A stretch of DNA of 64,000 nucleotides from Incurvaria masculella (GCA_946894095.1 OX335650.1:5332001-5396000), one strand, 5' to 3'. Positions 45,659-58,260 are shown, numbered from the stretch's first letter. Made by a program: numbers and translations. Notes: generated by a model from the sequence alone, not told the origin.

Positions 45659-48600
45659 CTAGAACAAAACAATAATGGAACTAATAAGACAATCATGAAA
45701 CTAGAATACTAGTACTACTAAATTTGTTTCCGTGTACGTCGTCGGAGGCGACCTTACTGACCAGAAGCCATAGTCCGCTAATAGATAACTCCACTTTCGA
45801 CCGTTAGCGTTATGAGATAACACAAAATTTGGTATAATTGGTTATATATATTAGTGGTTATCTCATAACGTTAACGCTCAAAAGTGGAGTGATCTATTAG
45901 CGGACTCAGGCTTCAGGTGGTGGATTAAATCCGAAAGATGTTCAAAGCGGCTATGAAAAGGGTCTATTTTCCATCTTTAACTGGAACTTTAGCTGTTCAA
46001 CACAGTGATATGTAAAAGGTAAGGGATATGCCGCCCTTTTACACAATTCTGTCGGCTGTTGATGTATTCCGATATTCCGTGTTTCTTTGCGTTTTTTATG
46101 TAATTCTTGCACGCTTTTACCACACAATTGAGCATTTTTTCGACGCACACACGTATGACGACAGCGAGCGGATGCCTAGCGACAAAGTGGTGTCCCCGCG
46201 ACGCAAAGAACACAATTTTTGTTGCTCCATTTTCATATTTATGTCAATGGTTCAACATAAGAAAGGTCGTGGCATGTTGGGCTAATATCATAACATTAGG
46301 TGTGGTATTAGCTATTCATGTCCATTCAATAAAAAGTAGACCTATTGAAATAACCCGTTCATTGTCCCTTCCATTCGCAATATTTTCACTTTTCCATGGC
46401 AGTAATATTCAGTAGATGTTATTAACTCAATGTAGATGTGCAAATTTCTCGTACCGGATGTAAAATAAATTCCACTCCTATAATAAACGACTGCCCTTCT
46501 CCTGGCACAAGTGACGTTTCCACTTACTCGGCATAGTCGAAGTCGATGTCGGAGAGTTCGTACTGATTGAGCGCCCAGACGCCCCACAGGAAGTGTGCGG
46601 CCAGCGCGAACTGCTCGACGGCAGCGTGCAGCCGCTCGACTCGCTGCGCGGTCGGCGCTGCGCCCTCGTACTCCTCTAGGTACACCGACAGCCAGCGCAG
46701 TTGGAACTCCTTCGAGGGGTACCTTTTGTAATCGATTTCGGTGATACCTGCAGATAATTGGTGATATTTACTTTTTTGTGCTTCAAATGAATGATTCGTT
46801 TGTAGATTTGACAGTGAGGCAAGGAGACGTTTAAAAAATAGGGAAAGTTTTTTTAAGTGACTGGACATGGATGGATGGATCCACCCTCACAGCCCGAAGG
46901 AATCAGATGCCATGCCAGGACCTTCCCTTTATGAGCACGGCTGCATTAAACTGGATGGAAAACACGGACAATTTTTCATTGCCACTTCATCCAATGCTTA
47001 ACCCTAACTCCTAGTTACCTAGTACCTAGTAACGAGCCCCAATCAAGCATGCCATGTTAACGGCTGGGGGTTGTGCTCATGTGTAGTCAAACATGTTTTG
47101 GAGTTTCATTGCCATAAATATTACTTTTGTCGGATACAGATTTGAAGTTCCCTGGAATGGTAACCAAATTGTTTAGGGAATGCGTTGTGTTGGGCTAATA
47201 TCGTGACGGTCGCTGTATAGCCATCCATGTCCAGTTACACGAAAAAAAAACTCAAAGGTCGATTTGATTTGATAGCATTGTAACGTATTCAAATAGCTGG
47301 TCATAACTTACCTACAAATTCGGCAAAATGATTTGCTATGTCAAATGCCTGGTAATTGCTCCCGGAGTATTCATAGTCGATGAATGTAACTTTTCCCATG
47401 CTTTTATTGTAGATGACGTTCCCTAGAAGTAAATCGTTGTGAGCAAACACAATGGGACTCTCGATCGTTCTTAACCGAGCCTTTAAACTCTCGTATTCTT
47501 TCTTTATTTTGGCAACACTACCGAGGTCACGGACAAATCTAAAACGGTAACACAAATCATGCATTGAAAAATAGTTAGTACATGTATGTTAGACTTTCGT
47601 AATATCATAACAAAGTTAATCAGAAAATGGAGCAGCGAAAAGGTTTTTTTAAACGCATTATAAGTAAATATGAAAAAAAATTTTTAGACATTTATAATTA
47701 GATATTTTTATGTCATACAAATTATTCTGGAGGAAATATAAAACCAACACGGTTCAATGATTGGTACAGGCTGCAAAAAAATATTAAGCCAGAAGAATTT
47801 AACCATGTTCAGACCGGGAATACTTTTTACCAAATATGTCGCCTGGGGCGGGCGCGGACTTTTGGAAATGATAAAAACATGTTTGAATTCATTGCAAATC
47901 ATCTATAACACATCATAGCCTAGAGGCGATTGGACTTGCCTTACATGCCAGAGGTCATAGACTAAAATCCCCGCCCCCTTCATGCACCACTTTCTTTCTC
48001 TTTCTGAGTTGGTTAAGTGCATTTTGTTACGAATACTAGCAGTACCATGGTCCGGAATCCATGTAATACCGTAGCTCCCCTTCACCTACTAGGTAGGTGG
48101 GTATAAGCTCGCCTGGTTGGTACCATTGCATTGGATGAAAAGCTGATCGAAGCGATAATTAAAAAATTAACGGTAATAAGTAAAAAGCGTAAGAACATTT
48201 ATGTGTGTCAGCCATACATTTCCCACACAAAGTAGGTACAATAAATGAAGTGTTCTGTGTTTACATTATAAAATTAACCAAAATAAAAAAAAAATACCTT
48301 TGCTGCTTTGCTGGATCAGTAAATGGGTCTGGCAGCAAATTTAAAAATTGTTCCAATTTATCCCACAACAATGGTTCTCTTGAAGCCTGAAAAGACATCT
48401 TAGCTAAATTTTCCGCTCTTGCTAAAAATTTCAGCGAAACTATGAGTTTGTGCAGCCCGAAAAATCGCAATAGACCTCGTTACAATCTATTTGGCACTGG
48501 CTGCATGTAGGTAATTTAAGGTGGCCCATCCCGCTCATCTCCCCATACAAAAGGGGAAAGAAGGTCACGTCCATATTTCTTGTCAGAGATCCAAAATTTT

Positions 48601-51600
48601 GCTCAAAATAGCTTTATTTGATCGAACTAGATGTCTGATGACCATTGGCATTGTAAAATTGTGTTTGGTTTCTAAGTTATAAGGTCCGAAAGTTCGAATT
48701 TTTCGCGCGTTTTATACGATAACTTTGGAGGTGGATTACGCAATAATAAAGTAAGAACATCGTAAAAAGATTAGTCATCAGACATAGCTTATTTAATCAA
48801 GATTTATGATCTATTTGGTTTTTGTTAGATTTTTTACTACAGCGGTCGTGGTTTACTTTTAGCTATAAGTCGTTATGAAATTAAAATTTTCGTAAATCTT
48901 ACCAAATCATACACTATGCACATTGTCTTTTTGTGGACATGTTGCATCTTTCTCATCACGGAGCCTGTCTTATTCTTTAAAACAGACAAGGTCCCAGAGA
49001 GCAACAGCATGGTTTTGTACCCGCGAATGAGTTAGGCCCGCCGGGTTGGGCCGCCTTAAGCTTGCGAACTTAGGCGCGCATACGAGTACTTAGGTAAGCT
49101 AAGGTAAGCAATGAGAGCCAGGTCAACTTAAACTTGGGGCAACTATGTGCAATCCCAACGCGAATAGAATTTACTCGTTTTTTCGTTTTTCGGAGATAGA
49201 ATACCATAATCCGATTATAAGGTAATGTAATACACGATTATAATTTTTAAAGCCAACCATTCTTAAAAATATAAGTTTAACGAAGCTATTAAAATAAATT
49301 AAATACAAAAAGTTGTATTCAGATAGAACCTTGAAAATAAATTTGATTCAATGAAGCAATGCAAAGTTAGGCGTGTAATACACAAGTGAGAGAAGAGTGC
49401 AAGGATTTCTTCGTTTTTCTCGATTGTGTCAAAAATGGCAGGCCATACAAGCAGTGTATAAAGCAGATATGATTTTATTAAAATATGGAATGTATAAAAC
49501 AAAGTGTGTCATATCAGTGTTAATGTTTAATGTGTTATCAGTCTGAGTGAGGTACACAACAAAATGTTCCACTTTCATGCCCCCAATGCTACATTGTACA
49601 TTCTACAGAATGTTATCATATACTTGTATATGTAGTAGGCTAGGTATTATTTAATGACAATAATTATTTGTTAAGTATTAAAAAATGCCTATTGAATTTT
49701 TTTAGTGATTGTTCTTTAGCATATTTATTTATAAAACGAAAACGATTATGTAATGACTGTATTATTATTAAAAATTTCAATACTAGAGACATTGTGATGG
49801 TATGATGGGCATTCAGGAATGTGTGGGGTGGGCAAATTATAAATGCTAATGTCTGTTCGATACAGACTATGCATACTTCTCTCCTATTCCAAGAATCATG
49901 AGTAAATAACATGAAAATATTATAAAGCTCGTACACGGAATTACTCTACTTTCGCTTATTAACTCTACTTGCCGAAATAAAGTTTACTTTTTCAAACTAA
50001 AAGTGGCACCTCACTTGTTTGTTTTTAATGTTTTTATTTTAAATACCCATGTGATTTGAAATTTGTTTTGAAATCACACAAGAAACGATCAAAGAAAAGA
50101 ACAAGTGAGATTCCGATTTAAGGCAGTATGTAGCATATTTCAACAAACATAGTAGAGTAATCGTTTTATATTGCTAGGGACCTCGCCATAAATTAAAATG
50201 TGCATATGAATGTGCAAAGTTAGCAAAGTTATTTAATGACTGAAGACCTTTAATAGACTCTTATAAGCAGGCATAGATTTGGAGTGTTAACAGTAACACA
50301 GCTATCTAAACATTTCCATGACAGTTTAGCCCAGTATACTGAGTACAAACGTGCAGTAAATATCCAATTTCACTCCATCCCACCCACCTATCATGTTCTA
50401 TCTGCTGACTTAGACTGATACAGACACCAGAAATTGATGCGTCTGCAGTAGGCGGAGATGCTTGGAAAGCGTGCATAAATTATATAGACCTAAAAATTCC
50501 AGAAAACATAATCACATAAAAATAAGAAAGAAACAAAAATCTTCCAACATAAACAACGAGCAATACTAACTAGATATACACTTTATGTAACTATCGGGAT
50601 TGTGGAAGTAAACAATTTAATTCAACAAAATGTTAAAGATAGACATATAAAAATGGTAGATCTTTTATTTTACGAAATCCCAAGGGAAAGAGATAGGCTC
50701 TGAATGTGCTGTGATGGCGGTGGGCGGTGGGCGTTCGGTTGAGTAGGGACAAGCACCACACCACATCTCTTATGCTTGGGATACCCTACCCAATCCGATC
50801 CCGCTTCCTTCCCAACACCCAAGTCCGACTACACTGTACCAGCGGTGTTGAAAATCAAATTAGACAGACTAGCACAAGACCATACACCTACTTATAGGTA
50901 GTAAAACTATGTATGTTAAGGCAGTGACATTCTACAATAGGAGTTCTAAGCCACAAACCTGAGACGCTCGCGCGCTCTGGCCAGCATGTATCAATTGACC
51001 ATGAATAAAAACATTTCTGATTCTGATTCTGATTATGCTTGGGATATGTAAAATAAAAGAATCTATAATATGCCAGCCAAGCTACCAGTGAACAAAAATA
51101 CAAAAACCTTTGTTTCATTCAGCAATCAGACAACGTAGCCTAAGCAAAGAGACAATACCATAGATTAGTAATATTGGTTTCACATTATTAATCCATGACA
51201 CAAGTCCACCATTCTAGTAGAGAAGCCAATGGAACTAAAAATAATTTCTTTCTGTGGGACTGAACACTATTATGAATTATATTGAATAGACAATTGGTAT
51301 CGTCGTAATCGGCAGGATTTTTTAATAGGAAAAATAACATTTTCGCTTTCTGGTTTGTTTAACATTCTTCTTTACAAATTTAATGGAGAAGAAAACTGCT
51401 AATCGAAAAATTTCGTGGGAATGAAAATATCAGAAAAACAGAACCGATAATATTTCGTGCTGGGCTATGACATTAAAATTTGTTTGAAAACAAACAAAAG
51501 CTTTTCTTTTCCTCTAAACCTTATTCTAAATGCTTCATGAAGTACATCTAAATCAAACTTGACACGCATGATAGTTTTGACGTTCTTAAGATGAGGTCGC

Positions 51601-54600
51601 TCATGCGACATCTACAATAAGCCTTGAATTTTCTATCGTTACCAAAAGCACGTTTACAACTGGTCCGATTAACGCTGACAGTCCTCAAAACGGCATAACA
51701 TCATTGTTACGTCACTTAATGCCATACACAGTGCACACGCTTTGGAGGTAGGGCACAGTGTCACATTTTTAAGTTCCTATAGCATTATCTATCATCTTTC
51801 GACTGTGTTTTTTCACAAACCGTTGAATGTATCTCAGGTGCAAATTCAAGTTACGCTTAAAGCTGACAGTGTGCTATCTGAATTGGGACGCTTTTATTCA
51901 TCGTAAGCATCATGGTGCTAGTGTGTAAATCAACAGATACTGATACCAAAAGCCGTCTTTGTGATGTCACTTACTTCACTTGTTGAGAAAGCAACATATT
52001 TTTTCTACTCGGGAAACCCCACTGATTACGATAACACTTTTCAGTAAAAAAAACTGCTCAGTCCCACAATATAGTTATTTGACGAGTTCATTTGAATTGG
52101 CCTCTCTACTATTCCTACATATTTCTCAGCACAAAAGTGTTAGTGTACAGTTAGTAGGTATTTCGAGTAACCTATTTTTTTACCAAGGTTAATAACATTT
52201 AAAGGGTTCATGTTATGGGATCAAACTGGCTGACGTATTAGTCGGCTGAATCGGTTAAATTCGAATTTAATTTTAAGGAGGAATATTAGGGTAAAAGGTT
52301 AGTTTTATTGAAAGTCATACCCTTATCATTTGAAACTGGGTGTCGTGCCCTACAGCCCCTAATCGGTGTCCGTAGCTCGACGTCACTGCGACCTGAGAAG
52401 ATCTATTCATACCCTTATGCATTACTTTAAGTTGATATAAAAAAAAACGAAAATGCCATTAACAATATCTGACTTATGTTTTGTCTTTCAGCACCACAGA
52501 AAATGGCATGTTGAGTCCAATCATTGGCTATTATGACATCCTAATGCCAACTAATATGTCTGCCAGCTAGCTAATAAAATAAATGCACACAGATTACCCC
52601 AAAGTGCACACCTCACTGGACCATTCCAGGAAGGCATACTATACAACAATAGAACTAAAACTTGAGAAATAATCCTCTATCTGAAACTAACTGTGAAAGA
52701 AAACATTACCTGTAATTCTCGTTCCACCTTGTGCATTTTTGCCATCATCCGAGCAACCAAATTCCATATTGCTGGTTCCACCACGGTCTCTGGGGTTAGG
52801 GTAACCCCCTCAATAAACTCGTAGGCCAGGCCATTTTCAAACACACCATACAGTTTAGGCACAAGCCCATATTTAAGTAGCGTTTTAAAATTCCTGAAAA
52901 CAATAATTCTCAAAGCAGTGAAAACATAAAATTTAATAAGTTAAGTAGGTATTATTACTGCCAACTTTGCTAAACGACAAGACACTTATTATATATTTTT
53001 AGGGTCAAAAGCTGAAAATGGGACCCTTATGGGCTGGCTCTGGTGTCTGTTGGTCACATGCATTTTGTGCCGATTTTTTCTCCTTAGGCTTAATAATAGG
53101 GTTCCGTTGGCAGCCTTTGGGTACGGAACCCTAAAAAAATACCAATACAGGTACACTTATATAATTGTACACCAACTATTTTGTGCCGATTTTTTCTCCT
53201 TAGGCTTAATAATAGGGTTCCGTTGGCAGCCTTTGGGTACGGAACCCTAAAAAAATACCAATACAGGTACACTTATATAATTGTACACCAACTAATTCAT
53301 TTTGCTTAAAATGTCACACATTTTTGAGAAAAAACTCGATTTCTGAAGCACGCATATTATCCCTGTAAAAGAGACTAATAGAAAAATAACTAAATGTTAA
53401 TATTGCAACAATAAAGGTTTCTTGCCTGAGCTCCGCTGTCCTGTCTATGAAGAGATCAGTTTTGTTGCCGTACACCCTCACCAGCACCGTCTCCTCTTTC
53501 CCGGAGCTGTCTCGGTGCTTGCACCCAACCAGCTTGTTGGTGATGCCGTCCGTGAATGTCTATACCGATAGCAGCACACATTGAACACGAAGCTGACAGA
53601 CAGGATCATTAGCATTTTTGCATTAAATGTTTACATTATGTGAGTTTCACATACAGTTCTATGTTGCGCTATGTTGTATACTCTCATACAATTTTCGATA
53701 AGTAAAAGGCAAATCTTAAAAGGCATGAATAGTCGGGCCTACCACAGGTGAGTGGATATGTGCAAGCAATATACATATGTGAGCAAGTATCCGCGAAGCT
53801 TTTATTTAGTCGACAGTAGTATGGTGTTCTTTTTTTCAGCAAATGATTTAAGGCGGCCCAACCCGGCGGGCCTAACTCGTTCGCGGGCACGGTACAAAAC
53901 CGTGCTGTTGCGCTCTGGGACCTTCTCTGTTTCAAAGAATAAGACAGGCTCCGTGATGAGGAAGATGCAACATGTCCACAAAAAAGACAATGTGCATAGT
54001 GTATGATTTGGTAAGATTTACGAAAATTTTAATTTCAAAACGACTTATAGCTAAAAGTAAACCACGACCGCTGTAGTCAAAAATCTAACAAAAATTAAAT
54101 AGATCATAAATCTTGATTAAATAAGCCTGATGTCTGATGACTAATCTTTTTACGATGTTCTTACTTTATCATTGCGTAATCCACCTCCAAAGTTTTTGTA
54201 TAAAACGCGCAAAAAATTCGAACTTTCGGACCTTATAACTTGGAAACCAAACACAATTTTACAATGCCAATGGTCATCAGACATCAAGTTCGATCGAATA
54301 AAGCTATTTTGAGCAAAATTTTGGATCTCTGACAAGAAATATGGGCGTGATCTTCTTTCCCCTTTTGTATGTGGAGATGAGCGGGTTGGGCCACCTAAAG
54401 AAACTAAACGCGTGAATGGTCAATCACAATGCCTTTAGCCAGGACGTTATGTCTGCTCAGTGTGGCGATGTAAATTAAAAGTGATGTCGGTCCAAGAACT
54501 CTTTCATACGGAAATTTAGTGTGATCTCGCTTTAACTCTTTAGTTTTCAGTTCCGCGCGGATAACACCGGGGCGAGTATGTCGCAAATGAAACATATATG

Positions 54601-54842
54601 TTTCATTTGCGACATACTCGCCTACAAATGCTCGCATACAAATGCAAAGTCTAAAGAGTTGTCTCAATCATTTCTTTTCGCAAGTGTTTCTCGTCAAGTC
54701 AAACTCCAATATTTACCTTGAAAGTGATGTTTCCGGGGGACCAGCTCGGTCTGAGAGTCGATAATAGTTGAAGTGCTCCCTCTTGTATCGCATTTTCCAC
54801 GATGGTAATGGGAACGAAAACATCGCTCAAGCTCTGTTGCAT
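45601..54842 (-). CDS. eas: Ethanolamine kinase, complete (7 exons, 345 aa)
   Basis: Phosphorylates ethanolamine with ATP, the first step of the CDP-ethanolamine (Kennedy) route to phosphatidylethanolamine in the cytosol. Exons in gene order: 54717-54842, 53426-53559, 52710-52893, 48298-48386, 47312-47538, 46528-46747, 45601-45658; all phases join (1,038 nt). FTDGITNKL in exon 2 is the ethanolamine-kinase version of the nucleotide loop. H211-N-D213...N218 is Brenner's phosphotransferase motif, and I231-D-Y-E-Y with QAFDIANHF is the choline/ethanolamine kinase motif. The C-terminus (FAVARLREYY) matches the family's last helix. Intron 2 uses a GC donor. ATG at 54842 is the first in-frame ATG; 17 open codons precede it without a stop, so an upstream start cannot be excluded. 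Choline kinase is less likely given the nucleotide-loop motif. Confidence 0.94.
45772..45906. repeat. Foldback in the last eas intron
   Basis: 135 bp; arms of about 50 bp start AGTCCGCTAATAGAT and end ATCTATTAGCGGACT, with few mismatches. Lies about 115 bp upstream (minus strand) of the last eas exon. Confidence 0.75.
46215..46335 (+). mobile_element. SINE 3' fragment
   Basis: Matches the last 100 bp of the shared SINE body (GTTGGGCTAATA to CATGTCCA) in the last eas intron. Confidence 0.55.
46856..47060 (-). mobile_element. SINE fragment in eas intron 5
   Basis: Minus-strand copy with T-run, GACATGGATGG end and shared body. A plus-oriented 3' end of the same family lies at 47187-47250 in the same intron. 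Confidence 0.7.
47187..47250 (+). mobile_element. SINE 3' end fragment
   Basis: Only the last part of the SINE body with an A-rich tail, in eas intron 5. Confidence 0.6.
47312..47538 (-). CDS. eas: Ethanolamine kinase exon 5 (catalytic exon)
   Basis: Carries Brenner's motif HNDLLLGN (residues 211-218) and the metal-binding FIDYEY segment (230-235). Acceptor TTTTAG, donor G|GTAAGT. Confidence 0.94.
47925..48170 (+). mobile_element. SINE with degraded tRNA-like head in eas intron 4
   Basis: The plus-strand head starts near 47925 with a box-A-like TAGCCTAGAGG; the body follows to about 48170. The 3' end is missing. Confidence 0.65.
48516..49059. mobile_element. MITE family 1, in eas intron 3
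   Basis: Both ends keep TTAA (48516-48519 and 49056-49059) and near-complementary GGTGGCCC / GGGCCGCC ends. Confidence 0.8.
49060..52709. other. Rest of eas intron 3
   Basis: The longest eas intron; largely AT-rich, unassigned DNA apart from the retroposon tail near 51 kb. Confidence 0.5.
50955..51040 (+). repeat. Retroposon tail of TTCTGA units
   Basis: GAATAAAAACATTTCTGATT followed by (CTGATT) units, a typical lepidopteran non-LTR 3' end; in eas intron 3. Confidence 0.5.
53063..53294. repeat. Perfect 116-bp tandem duplication in eas intron 2
   Basis: Two head-to-tail copies (from 53063 and 53179) that look identical. Each holds a GGGTTCCGTTGGCAGCC...GGTACGGAACCCT segment also seen, diverged, at 38545-38595. 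Confidence 0.85.
53426..53559 (-). CDS. eas: Ethanolamine kinase exon 2 (GC donor at its 3' end)
   Basis: Encodes TFTDGITNKL, the nucleotide loop. The exon ends CTCAG followed by GCAAGA; no GT donor gives the required phase. This is a GC-AG intron with an otherwise strong donor consensus. Confidence 0.9.
53848..54399. mobile_element. MITE family 1, in eas intron 1
   Basis: Opposite orientation to the 48.5-kb copy. Ends GGCGGCCCAACCCGGC and GCGGGTTGGGCCACC. Confidence 0.8.
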
Positions 54843-55086
54843 TTTTATTAATACAAATATTTGTTTATGTTTGTCGAAATAAATTGATTCCACAAAAAAA
54901 CAGCCGAGCCCGTCCGTGCGACTTCTCCAAGATATAACATATTATATGTTCTGTGCTCCAAACTACAGAATATACAGCTCCACATAGAATATAGAATATC
55001 CTCAGTGGCTCATACCACTTATAGTCCATAGATAATATAATATTACTGCGTAATCTGCGAACTCTTTGGCCGAGTCCGACAGTTGT

Positions 55087-55185
55087 ACATATCGTATTCA
55101 GAGAGCACCTGTCAAAACTTAGTACGAGTACAAAAACCGGCTTAGTCCGGCGGATTAAAGTTAGTCCGCCCACTCTCCGAGAATC
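55087..55185. repeat. Short repeat bounded by TTCAGAG / CACTCT
   Basis: Shared with 55328-55437 and about 11305-11400: an ACCTGTCAAAACTT segment, an AAAACCGG segment, and TTAGTCCGCCCACTCT. Confidence 0.55.
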
Positions 55186-55327
55186 TAGAAGCGCGCTACA
55201 TTTCCAAACTTGAGGATATCGTTATTTCTGTGATCATGATCACAGAATAGACGGAAGTCCGGCGACAGCCACAGAAAACATAGAAATTGTTAATCAGTGA
55301 TAAACTGTCAAATCATAATACCAATCA

Positions 55328-55437
55328 CATTCAGAGAGAACCTGTCAAAACTTTGCAAAAAAGCATCGGACTATCCATGCAAAAACCGGTTTGGTCCGGC
55401 GTATTAAAATTAGTCCGCCCACTCTGAATACGGCTGC
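55328..55437. repeat. Second copy of the 55-kb short repeat
   Basis: Direct copy of 55087-55185, about 240 bp away, between eas exon 1 and the GC-rich patch. Confidence 0.55.
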
Positions 55438-55709
55438 AAGATTATGGCTGTGTTCGGGCAATGTGCTCTGAGCGATTCGGTGCAAGATGAAACAAGAAAT
55501 TGCGTTTTGGCTAACAGAATGACCTCAAATCTACTCATGAGATTCTCACCTGTGAGTCATTGGTGACTCACTGGTGAGTAACAGAACTTTCTTCGTGACT
55601 GTCATTCATGAGTACGCAAGTGTTGTAGATCTCCACTTCACGTATATGTACTAGTCGTGGGACGAGAAATGAGAAATGTGTTCGTATAACTGTTACTAGT
55701 GTAAAAACG

Positions 55710-55935
55710 AAGTATTCATTTTACGCCGAGCAGTATGGGCGCTACATATTTCTTGTAGCGCACTGGATCGCGCACGCGGCGCGCCAACGAAAGCCCGCAG
55801 GTTGAGGCCCGTCTAGACGCAACGACTCGCCAGCCGCGACTGTCTCGCTCGCGCAATGGCGGGCGGCAGTAGCTGTTACGTCGGTTGAGGCTTGGAAACA
55901 GCGACTCTCGTAACTGGAGTTGCGGCAAAGATAAT
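55710..55935 (-). promoter_or_regulatory. GC/CpG-rich patch, possible eas promoter or 5' exon
   Basis: A CpG-rich block 0.9-1.1 kb upstream of the ethanolamine kinase ATG in otherwise AT-rich DNA. It could be the core promoter or a non-coding first exon. I see no convincing splice donor, so the call is tentative. Confidence 0.35.
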
Positions 55936-56098
55936 ACTAATAATTACTTCGTTGAAGGGAGAGGGAGTTTTATTTTTCATTTCTTTTTGCAACAGTTTCC
56001 GCAAACGGCTATCGGCATCAGCAATAACAGTTACAAACGTTTTCGAAGACCAGTGGAAACACTATAATAGTCTGTGGTGGAAACGCCCACGACTAATA

Positions 56099-57383
56099 AT
56101 AGGTCGGGGAAAAAGTCTTTTCGCATTATAGTATGTATGAACTTGTAATAAAATCTCTTTGGCTATACTATTTGTATCTGGCTGGTTTTGGTATCATTGA
56201 AAGTTTAAATTTTAAAGAACATAATTCCAAATTCAAATTAGGAAAATGTGTGATTCTCATTTGTTTTTCGTACTGTCAAAATGAGTGAATCTAATGAAGA
56301 AATTCGATACATTTTAAAATTTTACTACAAAAAAGGTAAAAATGCAACGCAAGCCGCGAAAAAAATTTGCGATGTTTATGGACCTAGTGCAGTGTCTGTG
56401 AGAGTAGCACAAATTTGGTTTAAGCGTTTTCAATCCGGAAATTTTGATGTCAAAGATGCACGTCGCTCTGGTCGCCCTATTACGGATAAAATGGATGCCA
56501 TTTTTGAAAAAGTGGAGCAAGATCGGCATATCAGTAGTTACGACGTAGCTGAAGAACTAGGAATTGACCACAAAACAGTTTTGGCGCATTTGAAAAAAAC
56601 TGGGTACACAAAAAAGCTCGATATTTGGGAACCGCACGAGCTCACTGAAAGAAACCTAATGAACCGTGTACTCATTTGTGATTCTTTATTACGACGTAAT
56701 GAAACCGAACCATTTTTGAAGAAGCTGATAACTGGTGATGAAAAGTGGATCACGTACGACAAGAACGTGCGAAAAAGGTCGTGGTCAAAGGCCGGTCAAG
56801 CTTCACAGACTGTGGCGAAACCCGGGTTAACTCGCAACAAGGTGATGCTGTGTGTGTGGGGGGATTGGAAGGGCATTATTCTTTTTGAGCTGTTACCACA
56901 AGGCAGGACCATCGATTCTGAACTCTACTGCGAACAACTGATGAGATTAAAGCAAGAAGTTGAGAGAAAGCGGCCGGAATTAATCAACAGAAGGGGTGTG
57001 GTTTTTCATCATGATAACGCTAGACCTCACACATCTTTAGCCACTCAGCAAAAACTAAGAGAGTTTGGCTGGGAGGTGTTAATGCATCCGCCGTATAGTC
57101 CTGACCTTGCACCTTCAGATTTCCACCTGTTTAGGTCTCTTCAGAATTCTTTAGGCAGTGTCAGGTTAACATCACGAAAGGACTGCCAAAACCACTTGTC
57201 GCGGTATATTGATCAGAAGTCCCAATATTTCTATAGCAATGGGATCATGTCCCTACCTACAAGATGGCAAAAAGTTATCGAACAAAATGGTACCTACATA
57301 CTTTGGTTAAATGTAAATAAACCATATTAAAAAATGTTTTGAATTTTCTTAAAAAATGCGAAGAAACTTTTTCCCCAACCTAA
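56099..57383 (+). mobile_element. Full-length mariner transposon
   Basis: 1,285 bp with terminal inverted repeats: the left end reads AGGTCGGGGAAAAAG from 56101, and the right end, reverse-complemented, reads TTAGGTTGGGGAAAAAG. It is flanked by TA at 56097-56098 and 57384-57385, the expected mariner target duplication. It encloses an uninterrupted transposase. It lies just upstream of the GC-rich patch of the eas gene. Confidence 0.95.
56281..57330 (+). CDS. Mariner transposase, intact (349 aa)
   Basis: Cut-and-paste transposase of the Tc1/mariner superfamily. It has N-terminal paired helix-turn-helix DNA-binding segments (residues 1-115) with the GRP linker. The catalytic D,D34D triad is visible: the Asp in TGDEKW, the Asp in HHDNARPH, and 34 residues later the Asp in LAPSDFHLF. 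WxPHEL and YSPDLAP signatures are present. Length matches the family (about 345-350 aa). No stop or frameshift is present, so activity is plausible. Confidence 0.97.
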   Translation: MSESNEEIRYILKFYYKKGKNATQAAKKICDVYGPSAVSVRVAQIWFKRFQSGNFDVKDARRSGRPITDKMDAIFEKVEQDRHISSYDVAEELGIDHKTVLAHLKKTGYTKKLDIWEPHELTERNLMNRVLICDSLLRRNETEPFLKKLITGDEKWITYDKNVRKRSWSKAGQASQTVAKPGLTRNKVMLCVWGDWKGIILFELLPQGRTIDSELYCEQLMRLKQEVERKRPELINRRGVVFHHDNARPHTSLATQQKLREFGWEVLMHPPYSPDLAPSDFHLFRSLQNSLGSVRLTSRKDCQNHLSRYIDQKSQYFYSNGIMSLPTRWQKVIEQNGTYILWLNVNKPY

Positions 57384-57385
57384 TA

Positions 57386-57835
57386 TGTACCTACTTCGGC
57401 CGTTTCCGCTGACCATAGGACGGTTTGAAATCGCTCGGAATCACTCGTTTTTGCTCCACCTCGCCGAGGTGGAACACGGAACCGGCCGTGCGAGCACCGA
57501 AATAGTAGCAACCATTTTGAGTGAAGTACTTCACTCATACTGCGTGTTGACAGCTCATAATGTATTAAACTTACAGATCATTTGCAGTTGCAAGGCAAGA
57601 AGAAGAAGAAGAACTGTCACTTAGACGTGGGTCATTAACTCACGCTTAAGGTCACATAAATTTCACACGTAAATTTCATATCGATTGAGTTTAAATAAAT
57701 TAAGATAGAAATAGCTTGCTTTCGATCGTTTGCCTCATGAGATTAGGACTTGTTCATTTTGGCATTCGAGCTGCAGCGTTGCTTTAGCGGTTCCGCCCGA
57801 TTCCGTTCTGTAACGGACAGGGGGGCTATTTATTT
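57386..57835. other. Unassigned, moderately GC-rich DNA right of mariner
   Basis: Holds a perfect TCCACCTCG...CGAGGTGGA hairpin near 57456-57475. May be part of the same regulatory region as 55710-55935 before the mariner insertion. Confidence 0.3.
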
Positions 57836-58260
57836 ATTTATTAAGGCGAGCTCAGAGTGCATTTACATAAGAATGGAAAAATAAAGTAAATGTAAATAAC
57901 ACCAATTACGAGCTCACACAGCTGGAAGAAATATAAAATAAAAACGTGAGAATTACAATGGCACGATCAAAAATAAAGGACAGAAAAAAATACATTAGTT
58001 ATCTCGTACAGCTGAAAGACACATATAATAACAACGTGAGAATAACAGCTGCACGATCAAACATAAAGCACAAAAAGAACATATTAGGTTGTTTATCAAA
58101 AATAACAGTCAAATAGTTAAACAGACAAAATTTAGACAATGTGAGTTACACAAAAAAAAAATGTAAGAAAATTCCCTTAGCAGCCTAAATCTGGAGAAAA
58201 GCTTGAATGTATTTGTTTTTATAGAAGCAGACTCAGAGGTAAAAAGGTCGACATCATTCT
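57836..58260. repeat. Diverged tandem duplication of about 85 bp
   Basis: After a TATT-repeat start, two similar blocks hold ACAGCTG(G/A)AAGA and AACGTGAGAAT...GCACGATCAAA. Probably the 3' end of an antisense LINE. Confidence 0.45.

Noticed and set aside
46028..46415. Open frames on both strands in the last eas intron
   Set aside because: They overlap a SINE fragment and do not join eas exons in phase.
53029..53272. Frames across the 116-bp duplication
   Set aside because: Caused by the repeat; no domain.
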